Part shown: one piece after another, positions 10,900 through 20,115 of the stretch
Layout of the letters: every line of letters begins with the position of its first letter
Position numbering within the stretch: the stretch's first letter is position 1
NCBI GenBank assembly: GCA_003988855.1
Contig: QYAI01000009.1
Span: 248,001 to 312,000, forward strand
DNA length: 64,000 nt
DNA from: Arachnopeziza araneosa
Taxonomy: Eukaryota; Ascomycota; Leotiomycetes; Helotiales; Arachnopezizaceae
Direction: 5' to 3'
Notes under the pieces: generated by a model
The model's input: the letters and a program-made list of their open reading frames with translations, nothing else
What the model was told of the DNA's origin: nothing
Database searches by the model: none
Program-made: the position numbers and the translations under genes

Positions 10900-11300
10900 G
10901 TTGAAAGAGATGCTGGCGACTCTATACTCCAGATCAATGTTGAAAAAGACCAGGCTTTACTCGAATGCGATTCGTCATGGTAGGTTTCCACAGTTGCCGT
11001 CGAGAATCAAGGACATTGACGTCGAAGAAGTGAGAGGACTCATCAAATGTAATCTCCACAGCCTAGGAGAAGTAACATCGCTACCTTGGGTCCTGCGTTG
11101 CATGAGTTTGCTTCTGCAAAAATTGTCCCCTTTCTATCTGGACATTGGAATCAAGACAAGGCTGAGACTTTGGGTTCTGATTGGCCCGTTGGACGAGGCT
11201 AGGCCAAGGGGGTGACTGGAGAACAGGTGCAGATAGGGCTAGTATGTAAACATCACTCATCCCACAAGGCTTTCAAGTTCGTTTTTGATTTATGGTAGCA
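10900..11300. promoter_or_regulatory. Divergent promoter region, LAA2-like / RabGAP
   Basis: This 401-base interval lies between the start codon of the LAA2-like gene (minus) and the first ATG of the TBC gene (plus). Both genes work in membrane traffic, so shared regulation is conceivable, but no specific site was recognised. Confidence 0.45.
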
Positions 11301-13768
11301 ATGCGGTCTTTGGAGCAGTCAAAGTATTCTTCATAAATGATCTGTGTCACCCATTTGCTGATTTCAGCTCAGACAGAGATGGCAGGTTGTAATGAGACAC
11401 GCCGTGACCTTGGCAGATCTCAAGAAGGCTGCAAAGCTAAGTGAAGATAATCCATGCACAGCCGGGCTGAGGTCTGTCTGTTGGAAGGTTAGTATTTTAT
11501 CCAGCCTACGTACAGTCGATTAATATTTTGAAGATATTCCTGCTCTTTCAGACTACTGATGTCACTGGTTGGTCACAAGCACTTGTGAACTCACGAAGCG
11601 CATATACCTCTCTGAGGAGCCACCTCTTGCGCTACATTGAGAACCCGGATGAGCTTGGCTCTGCAATAGACCCATTAGATGACGATCAGAATGTGCGTGA
11701 TTCATCGCTACATTCACGGAATATGCTAAACTCTTCAGTCTCCTTGGAATGCCGCACGCCAAGATGAAGAGATTCGTGCCGAAATCTTTCAAGACGTTGA
11801 GCGGTGTATGCCAGAGGATCCTTACTTTCGGAAGCCTGAAACACAACGCGTGTTGTTAGATATTTTATTTGTCTTTTGTAAGATCAACCAAGATGTAGGC
11901 TATCGTCAAGGAATGCATGAGCTTTTAGCACCGATTCTCTGGGTAGTCGAGCAAGATGCTATAAATTACGGAAGCCAAGGCCTTGAAGATAGCTCACAAA
12001 AGGATAGACTTATCAAAGAGGTACTTGACAGACAGTATATCGAACACGATGCCTTCACCCTATTATCACTCGTTATGAGATCTGCGAAATCATTTTACGA
12101 ATTGGGAGAGCCAGACCAAACATCAACCCCTTCTATAAGATCTGGCACGCCTCAACATGTATCATCTCCTATCGTGGAGAGGAGTAGGCGAATACATGAA
12201 GTCTATCTTGCTCGTCTAGATCCAGCTCTCTCCAAACACCTGACTGAAATTGAAGTGCTGCCGCAAATATTCTTGATGTGAGCTTTCCACAAATATCTTT
12301 AAATCTAACACTAACGATTATGAAGACGTTGGATCAGGTTACTCTTCGGACGAGAATTTCCTTTCGATGAATTACTTCAATTATGGGATACACTTTTCGC
12401 TGAGGATCCTGGTTTAGACCTTGTCGATTTGGTCTGTGTAGCTATGCTTTTAAGAATACGATGGCAGTGTAGGTTACTTCTTTGATGGATGCATTCCTAC
12501 TAAATAGCTATTTAGTGATCGAAGCAAATTACTCGACGGCATTGATGTTACTACTTAAATACCCATCTCCTGAATCACCTAACGAGCCTTGGACATTCGT
12601 CAACGATGCGACTTACCTTCGAGATAATTTTAGCGTCCTTGGTGGTTCCGAAGTCATAAGTAAGTATAGCGGAAAATCACCACCACAATTCGCAGACTCG
12701 CGCCCCGCAACGCCATCAGGTCAAGCTACGAGCCCAAAACGCATCTTTGCCGGGAACAAATCACCACTTCCTTCACCTGCAAGATTCTTACAACAGCAAG
12801 GAGGCGTTGAAGCTTTGTTTCAAGGGGCTGCGAGGGGCGTTTTTGACCGAGCAGAGCGGCTTGGCATCAATCAAGCTGTTCGAGATGCTGTTGGAGAGGC
12901 AAAGAAGAATATGCAAGGCCTCCAGGTCTCGCGGAGCAACTCATCGACCCACAAAGGTCCGGATCTTCCCAGATGGTCACTTGACGAGGGCAAATCAATA
13001 CCATCGTCGAGAGCAGCAATCACAGCAATGAATATACGAAACAAACAATTAGCAAAAATGCTCGACCAAGCTATGACTGACTTGCGCGCTGTATCAACTT
13101 CCCCTGATGGAAATAAGGAAACCTACACGGCCGCTATGGATATGGCTATAGCTAAGGTCGACTTTGTGAAGGTTTATCTAGAGGATTCTACAATACCTGT
13201 TCCGGAGGAGTCTGAGGCAGAACCCACCACTGCTGCAAAAGGTTTAGAGGAAGACTCGCTGGATGTTAAGATCAGAGAAGAAGCAACGATATCTCCTCCC
13301 ATCTCACCGAATGCTGCGCTTTCGTCGATGCAAGAGAATCCATCTGTGGAGTCAGGGCCGCTAGAAGTCAGCCCATCAGCCGGGGTTTTCCAAGTGCAGT
13401 CTTCATCCGAACCCATCCCTATTATAGATGTTCAGAAAGCTGCTGCACAGCCAATAGAGGCTACGATTACAGTAAGGCCAAAAGCACCCGTCCCAACTCG
13501 ATCCACGATCGCTCAATCGAGTTTTTCTTGGATGCTGGAACCCGATACCCCCACTCCCTCAATTCACAAAGCCTCCGCCTCAAACTCAGCATCGCCGTTT
13601 CTCAAGTCGGGGCGTCGTCCCAACTCCGGGCCTAACCGAGAGAAGGCTGCGTTCCTTTTTGGTGATGACGGTGGAGAAGCCAGCCTTCCCCAGCCAAGAC
13701 TGCCGTTCCTCGACGATCGCGACGATGCATTCAAGCTTGGAAAGATAAAGGGCTACAAGGCAACGTGA
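11301..13768 (+). CDS. TBC-domain Rab GTPase-activating protein (TBC1D5-like)
   Basis: The gene has six coding exons: 11301..11323, 11373..11487, 11534..11692, 11739..12277, 12326..12468 and 12516..13768. Introns are 46-49 nt and all junctions keep frame, giving 743 residues. TBC proteins accelerate GTP hydrolysis by Rab GTPases using an arginine and a glutamine finger. Both are intact: IxxDxxR with Arg121 (IFQDVER) and YRQG with Gln156 (GYRQGMHE). The domain covers about residues 30-330 and has the insert between motif B and the second helical half that is typical of TBC1D5-like fungal proteins. After about 420 the protein is low-complexity, rich in S, P, T and E, as usual for this family. 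The tiny first exon (23 nt) was placed because it joins to KQRWQ, matching family N-termini. The Rab target is unknown; retromer or endosomal traffic is inferred from TBC1D5. Confidence 0.9.
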
Positions 13769-14157
13769 CAGGCCAGATGATTTGTGCAGTGTTGACCAAG
13801 CTGTTTCAAGTCATCTTTACCCCACGTCGGAAGGGATTGCGGTGCCTCAGGAACTCGGCTGGGCGAAGGTTTGATTCGGGTGATGAGTCTGGGACGGTGT
13901 GAACGGAGGTCGAGGATCCTCTGCCGTTGAGCCTGTTCATTCCCAGATGTGCCATGAGTGAGGCTACTGCAGCCGGCCATGCAGCTGCTCACGCGTCCCA
14001 ATGCACAATACCACATTAGAACGCTCCCTTCTGGCTGGCCCCCGGGAGGTGGAAAGCGCACTGGGCTGAAATTGTTGAAAAAATGGTCCAGATATGATTC
14101 TTCGCAGAGGACGACACTGGGAGGTCTGGCTGGCCATCAAGGCAAGTCGTGGACGGG

Positions 14158-14181
14158 GCAGCAGCAGCAGCAGCAGCAGCA
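14158..14181. repeat. (GCA)8 trinucleotide microsatellite
   Basis: Eight perfect GCA units followed by a further G, in non-coding DNA upstream of the KH-domain gene. Likely length-variable between strains. Confidence 0.95.
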
Positions 14182-14596
14182 GGAATCAGGTAGATAGATG
14201 TGGCTAGAAATGCAGCGGCCAGAATTTACCCCTCGATGGTGAAAAATCCTTCCTCTTTGGTTGGGCAATTCTGGGGATTCGCGCGTGGTTGGTCGAAAAA
14301 GGGAGCGATCGGGGCCAATGAGGAGGGCAAATAGGCAGGAAATGGTCTGTTTGGTTCTGCTTTCAGAGCGTCGCAGTGAATTTGGATGCAGCAGCTCTGA
14401 AAAATGGGTGGGTTTCGAACGCCAAGCGAGTCTTAGCCCCATGGCCCCGCCAAAGCTCTTTCATGTCTGTCTGCGTCTTCGAAACCTTCTTCCTCCATCT
14501 CCTCCGACCACTTCTCCCTCCCTCGCCCATTCTCCTTCTCACGCCGCATCCCATCGCAGCTCGACGTCTCTCCTCACAACTTCTCCCTCTCTTCTT

Positions 14597-14624
14597 CCAT
14601 CCGCCATCCGCCATCCGCCATCCG
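14597..14624. repeat. CCATCCG 7-bp tandem repeat, four copies
   Basis: Four perfect copies of CCATCCG in the pyrimidine-rich leader or promoter of the KH-domain gene. Confidence 0.9.
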
Positions 14625-14728
14625 CACCCCGTCGCCCATCCTCCGCTTCATCCCCCCCTCCTCCTCGCCCCCATCATCCCATCTCCCTTCTCAAATCAAC
14701 TCCCTTTTTATTCGTGGTCCTTGCCAAG

Positions 14729-14843
14729 GTATGCTACCACTGCTCGAGCTCTCTTCTTCCGCTCGTCTTGGCACATTCTTCCTTGCCTCGTCCAATTCGA
14801 GCTCCTTCTTGCTTGTTTGCATGGCTAACGACTTACTCGGCAG
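14729..14843 (+). other. Probable 5'-leader intron of the KH-domain gene
   Basis: GTATGC donor after CCAAG, a GGCTAACGAC branch-point match and a CTCGGCAG acceptor fit a 115-nt intron ending 96 bases before the ATG at 14940. Leader introns are common in highly expressed fungal RNA-binding protein genes. Seen from splice consensus only; transcript data are needed. Confidence 0.6.
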
Positions 14844-14939
14844 ACACAGGTGACAGGACCAGAATCAAGCGTCGTCTTAGTCATCTCCAGTCACTTGTAC
14901 CCTCCTGCAACAAGTCTCCTTAGATCTATCTCTTGAGAA

Positions 14940-16112
14940 ATGGCGTCGCAACAAGATCACCGTGATGCGACCAATGGTGATGAGCTTGCTGACGGCTTGA
15001 ACAACCTCAATATTGGTGGTGAGGAGCGCCTCGGCCCTGATGGTGAACCGCTTCCCAAGACCGATGAGGAGTATGCCGAATCCCAGCTGACGCTGAGAGC
15101 TATCGTCTCGTCCAAGGAGGCCGGTGTCATCATTGGTAAGGGCGGCAAGAACGTGGCCGATCTCCGTGACGAGACTGGCGTTAAAGCTGGCGTGAGCAAG
15201 GTTGTGCAAGGCGTTCACGATCGTGTCTTGACCATTGCTGGCGGATGTGAGGCGATTTCCAAGGCCTACGCAATTGTTGCCAAGGCTCTGTTAGAAGGTG
15301 CCCCGCAGATGGGTATGGGTGGTGTTGTCTCGAATAATGGCACGCATCGTAAGTAACGCCTCGAGTGGTACGATCAAGGAGCAATCTACTGACCTCCGGT
15401 AGCCATTAAATTATTAATCTCACACAATCAGATGGGCACGATCATTGGCCGGCAAGGTCTCAAGATCAAGCACATCCAAGACGTGTCAGGTGTTCGCATG
15501 GTCGCCCAAAAAGAAATGCTTCCACAATCCACGGAACGCATTGTCGAGGTCCAAGGAAGTCCAGAGGGGATTCAGAAAGCTATCTGGGAGATCTGCAAAT
15601 GCTTGGTTGATGATTGGCAACGCGGCACGGGAACCGTTCTCTACAACCCGGTAGTTCGAACACAAACAGGCGGTGGTCCTGGCATCGGTCAAGGCATGGG
15701 TGGCGGTAACGGCCGAGAGTACAACAATGCTCGTGTTACGCGTACCGGAAACGGTGCCGACTTCAGTGAAGGCGCACCGAGATATAATAACCGCCGCTCC
15801 GACTCTGACGCTGCTCAACGTGGCCCTCCCACACACGATGAGAATGGAGAGGAGCTCCAGACTCAGAATATTAGCATTCCTTCTGACATGGTTGGATGTA
15901 TCATTGGTCGTGCCGGTAGCAAGATCAGCGAGATCCGCAAGACATCTGGAGCAAGAATCAGCATTGCCAAGGCACCTCATGATGAAACTGGTGAGCGCAT
16001 GTTCACTATCATGGGTAGTGCAAAGGCCAATGAAACGGCGCTCTATCTTCTCTACGAGAACCTCGAAGCTGAGAAGATGCGTCGATCAGAAGGAAATAAT
16101 CGCCAGGACTAA
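14940..16112 (+). CDS. Triple KH-domain RNA-binding protein (Pbp2/Rnc1/hnRNP K-like)
   Basis: Exons 14940..15348 and 15403..16112, split by a 54-nt intron with GTAAGT donor, encode 372 residues. Three KH domains are visible, each with an intact GxxG loop: GKGG (66-69), GRQG (152-155) and GRAG (305-308), spanning about 50-120, 137-207 and 287-360. A glycine/arginine-rich linker separates KH2 and KH3. Three KH domains with a long KH2-KH3 linker match poly(C)-binding/hnRNP K-type proteins and their fungal relatives (S. cerevisiae Pbp2 and Hek2, S. pombe Rnc1), which control mRNA stability, localisation or telomere position. Which of these it is orthologous to cannot be decided here. The start is the first ATG after the pyrimidine-rich leader (GAGAAATGG). 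Confidence 0.92.
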
Positions 16113-17174
16113 GCTCTTTTCTCATTTTTGGACTTGACAGTTTTCCTTTCTTGCGGGCAAGCATTTTCGGTTCTTCCAGATCTGACTTGCCGCAAGGCTC
16201 CGTGATACCGCACTGAATCTTTGGAAGTCTGCAACATTCCTCTAATTGTCCCATTATTCCCTTCACCAAAAGCATTTCCTGGCTTTCTTAACCTAACGAC
16301 TTTCTTCTTTCTTTCTTTACGACACGGACTTTACGAATTCATGGTCATCAGCGGGCACTTGATGGCGTATCACAGGTGGCGCCTATTTCACCTGTCACCC
16401 TTCTCGAAATAAACTCGAGTTTACCACAGAAGCTTCGCCTTGAGACTTGCAGCCACGACCCGAGGCACCGACCTCCTGCCTCGACTTCTCTGATCCTCCG
16501 ACGTCCTCATCTCGTCGCACGAGAACCGTCCTAATCTCGTCATTATGCGGCTATGACCTTTTGCTCCTAAAGTTACGAATCATGACCTCGATCGACACTC
16601 AAACACCTCAATCTCATCTCATCGGCACTTCTGTCTCCAACATTCAATCCGTGGGTGTGCCACTATATTCACTCTCTCACGTTCCCTCCTCGCTACGAAA
16701 CCTCGGCAATCTCCCCAACACGGTCTACTGATACGGTCAACTCTTGATAGAGCGTTGATGGATGTACCGGTGGATTTCGTATTCTAAATGGAGATGATTT
16801 AGTAGCAGACTTGGCAATTGAGCAATGAAAGCACCTAAGCATTGTTTAAATATGACGTAAAGTGCATACTAATAAGCTAAAGCTAGACCCATATCAATAC
16901 GACCCTCTTGACTTGATTTTCCCTCGCATTTTGTTGATTCTGTGCCTTGAGATTGATTGAAAATATGTTGTCAAGCTCTTTAATAGACACGACAGGATCC
17001 CCTGTCGCACAGTCTCTTCGGGAGCTTGAGACATTTTGAACTTGAATTGGTTGATTTTAGCTCAAATAAGAAGGAGACCGGGAGGTATGTGTCTATGTAT
17101 TTTATAATGACATTTTGCCTGGAAAATACTAACATATCTATCACTTTATTGAGTCAGAGCCATCTCATTGATAT
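16113..17174. other. Intergenic between convergent KH-domain and HUT1 genes
   Basis: About 1.06 kb holding the two 3' ends. The left part is CT-rich and probably the 3' untranslated region of the KH-domain mRNA. No further gene is supported; the 94-codon frame at 16447 does not begin with ATG. Confidence 0.5.
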
Positions 17175-18507
17175 CTACAGCCCCTTCTTCCCTCCTGCTT
17201 TCCCCCTCTTTGCCTTCTCCTTAGCTAATTTCTCCCGCCTAGTAATCAAGCCTTCAGCGCCAATCCCACCAAACACCAATCCCACACCCAGCCACTGCTT
17301 TCCGCCCAGACGATGGCCAAACCACACAACGCTCAGAATCATTGTCAGCATCTTCCTTGTCACCGTGATCGTTACTAGCAGCAGTGAAGAAAAGGTGGAT
17401 AGCGTGTAGAAGATGAAGACTTGGCCAATGGCGCCGCAAGCTGCGAAGCCGAGGACGTCGTACCAGACGCTCGGGTGACGGGTGAGGAAGGCGAGAGCGG
17501 ATGAGAGCTCAGACGAAGCGCTGGAAGAGATGCCTAGATAAGAGCCGAGTCCCGTGGTGGCAAGATACGGGGAGAGGAAGAGGTAGGAGAGCGTGAGCGT
17601 CGTGGACATGACGTTGTTGGCGCACATCATCTGCGGCCCGGTGTATGGTTGGTAGGCCTGGAAGATATAATCCTGGGTGGTGTTGGTGAGACCATCGAAG
17701 AGAAGATTAATGGCCAAAAGAAGTAGGCCCCAGGTACTGTTGCGGTCAGGGTTCAGTGCTGATCTGGAGGGCTTGGATTTCTTCCCCGACGAGGCGTGGA
17801 GGGTGAATACGGCTACGCCAGACGTCACGGCTAAAACGACGAGGTATTTGTACAAGGGGTAGCGCTTTTGGAAGATGGTGATGTGGAGGAACATCACAGG
17901 GAGGAGTTTGCAAGATTTTGCGAGGATGAAGGTGATATAGTCGATGTGGGCGAGAGAGGCATAGCCGAAAGGGGAGGCGAGGGAGGTGGTAACGGCCACG
18001 ACGAAGAGGGGAAGGAGAATGGAGCGCGTGGGGAAGATGGCGGGCGGGGTGTTGGAGGAAGAGGATACTCGAAGATAGATATACCCTACTGTAGCTGCGA
18101 AGAGGGATTGTATCGTGTTGAGGAAGACGGGAAACTTGAAGAGTTCGGGAGAGGTGGCGGGCCCATAGGGAGTGGTTGTAAGGCGCTCTTGGAGCAGAGC
18201 CCAGGTTAAGCTACCATTGGGTTAGACAGGTTCTGCTTCTGCTATCTGAAGACAAGCAATAGGCTTACAATGAGCCGTAAATCCCTCCAACAGCAATCAG
18301 GAACTGCAATGCGCCGGCTTCCTTCTTGGCTTGAGGCGCGAGATCGCTGATGACTTCTTCTGCGAACGCTTCCCCAGCAGAACTTCCACTTCTTTCCTTT
18401 TCGAGATTCCTGGGGCCGCGACTCGGTGTGCCATTGGCATCTGCTTTGCTGAAGTATTCCGAGGATGGATCGCGGCGCAACGGCGTGGCTTGTTTTGTTC
18501 GTGCCAT
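17175..18507 (-). CDS. HUT1: UDP-galactose/UDP-glucose transporter homologue HUT1 (SLC35B1 family)
   Basis: Exons complement(18269..18507) and (17175..18210), with a 58-nt intron, give 424 residues. HUT1 is an ER multi-pass nucleotide-sugar transporter of the SLC35B family linked to UDP-Gal/UDP-Glc uptake and ER folding homeostasis. About 85 cytosolic N-terminal residues are followed by about ten helices. Family stretches include SFLTWALLQER just after the splice junction, DYITFILAKSCKLLPVM, LLLLAINLLFDGLTNTTQD, and TVTRKMLTMILSVVWFGH near the end; the tail is lysine-rich (KAKRGKAGGKKGL), resembling an ER-retrieval tail though not a strict KKxx. The start at 18507 (MARTKQATPLRR) was preferred to upstream frame because it is the first clear ATG with a homologue-like N-terminus. 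It is convergent with the KH-domain gene. Confidence 0.93.
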
Positions 18508-19004
18508 ATTCGACGCTCCTTTTTTGGCTAATTGAACGAGTGACTGAAGAGAAGTCAAGGAAGGAAATCCGGTGTCAGAAAGAAAAGGCTGCTGTTCAAC
18601 GACGCAAGGAAAATGACAGACAAGGTAAAATGGAGAAGGGTAAACAAAGTGCATGTAATGCAGCAACTTCTCTTCACTAATTGACACCTTTCACAATGTC
18701 GGGGATAATCCCGCTCAGATTCCGTCCTCGAAGCCTTTCCCCAATCTGGAGGCGGTGTAAGCGCATCGCTTGCGTTCTGACACAATCGCTGCGACTCCTC
18801 CTCTCCTTCCGATCTCCTTCAACCCAGCAATTGGTATTTTCTCATTTTCTCATTTTCTCATTTTCTTCATTTCTATACGGCACGGTCCGCAATCATTGTC
18901 ACATATATACACCCTCATTTCAGATTGCGGACTGTATAGCATCCCAGGCTTCTCACACAGCAGCTCCAAACACCTCTCTCTAGCCCCCACCCCCCACCAA
19001 ACCA
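18508..19004. promoter_or_regulatory. Divergent region between HUT1 and coactosin
   Basis: About 500 bases between two divergent starts. It contains a CTCATTTT tandem run (three near-perfect copies, 18841-18864) and a pyrimidine-rich leader before the coactosin ATG. Confidence 0.5.
18841..18864. repeat. CTCATTTT tandem repeat, about three copies
   Basis: A short pyrimidine-rich tandem array in the putative promoter or leader of the coactosin gene. Confidence 0.8.
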
Positions 19005-19566
19005 ATGTCGTTCAAAGACCAAGCCTCCGTTCTGGCCGCCTACGACGCTGTTCGCTCAGACACCGATCCGACAAATTGGCTGTTGATATCCTACGCGGCT
19101 GCTTCGGGCGATGCGCTCAGCCTAACTTCCACCGGGGAAGGAGGTCTCTCTGAACTGGCGGAGAAATTGGACCCCTCACAAGCCCAGTATGCGTATGTTC
19201 GCGTAGAATACGCCAATGATACGGAGAGCAAGAGGGTGAAATTTGTGCTGGTAATCTGGATAGGCGAGGGAACAAAGGTCATGAGAAAGGCGAGAGTTAG
19301 TATTGAGAGTGGGGCAGTGAAGAAGGTGCTAGGCCATCATAGTATTCAGTATGTACACGGTCTTTTGCGTCTGCTATCATTGGAAACTGGGTTGGACTCG
19401 AAAGCCGCTTTGAAGCAGAGCCCGGCCCAGGCCCGTATTCTTCTTGAGCTTATTCTAATCTGCGCACAGGGTTGATGCGAGGGATAAAGGCGATTTGAAT
19501 GAAAAAGACATTGTATTGAGGTTGAGGAAGGCCGGAGGGGCGGACTATAATGGAGGGAGAGGGTAG
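19005..19566 (+). CDS. Coactosin-like actin-binding protein (ADF-H domain)
   Basis: Exons 19005..19348 and 19470..19566 with a 121-nt intron encode 146 residues. The whole protein is one ADF-homology domain of the coactosin type: it begins with a helix (MSFKDQASVLAAYDAVRSD), has the conserved NWLLISYA strand, AYVRVEYANDTESKRVKFV, a WIGEGTKVMRKARV core and a C-terminal helix (KDIVLRLRKAGGADYNGGRG). Coactosin binds actin filaments and influences capping and cortical actin dynamics without severing. The intron junction at HHSIQ/VDARDKGD was set by the GTATGT donor and the CACAG acceptor and gives the expected family C-terminus. Confidence 0.93.
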
Positions 19567-20115
19567 TGGCGGGAGAGGATAGATGGACGATTTAGGATAT
19601 AAGATTTAGCATATGGGTGGCATGATGTGAGAGTGATTGAAACTGAATGGGAAGAAGATAGATCCGCGGCGCACGTATTGCTGACATGAGATGTGCAAAA
19701 GGCGATGGTACCTTCTCAGAATTGATCATATCTTGATTACGTCGAGTTTAACTGCTTCACACGGATCTAGCAATTCAAGAACTCGGACATCTCTACTCCG
19801 AAGACTCAACCTCCACCTAATAATCATTACATTTTACACATGCATGAGCTGTGGGTTGCCGTTTTCAGTCAACCTGCCTCCACTCCTCCTACTCATTTCA
19901 TCCAAACCTCCAACGCCAACTGATGCAGCAGGAACACCGTCATTTGTTCACCGATGATGACGACCCCATGTTCAAACGCCTAAATTTCAATCCATTTCCG
20001 CCATCTGCCGCTAAGTTCATCTCAGATTATCTGGTATGGTGTCTTCCATTCCCCCAAATTATTCCGTCGCGCACTCAAAAGTTCACTCTGTAGAATATAT
20101 GAATATGCATCACTG
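19567..20115. other. Intergenic between convergent coactosin and phosphatase genes
   Basis: About 550 bases carrying both 3' untranslated regions. Nothing else recognised. Confidence 0.5.

Larger units (their letters stand above)
13769..14939. other. Intergenic and long leader of the KH-domain gene
   Basis: About 1.2 kb. The left part holds the end of the RabGAP transcript and a (GCA)8 tract. From about 14460 the plus strand is very pyrimidine-rich, with a CCATCCG tandem repeat, and probably represents the core promoter and 5' leader. A probable leader intron is listed separately. The long open frame across 14261-14923 starts with TTG and is explained by the low-complexity CT composition. 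Confidence 0.6.

Noticed and set aside
14261..14923. 220-codon plus-strand open frame before the KH-domain gene
   Set aside because: It starts with TTG and is made of S/P/H/L from CT-rich leader sequence; low-complexity composition explains the length.
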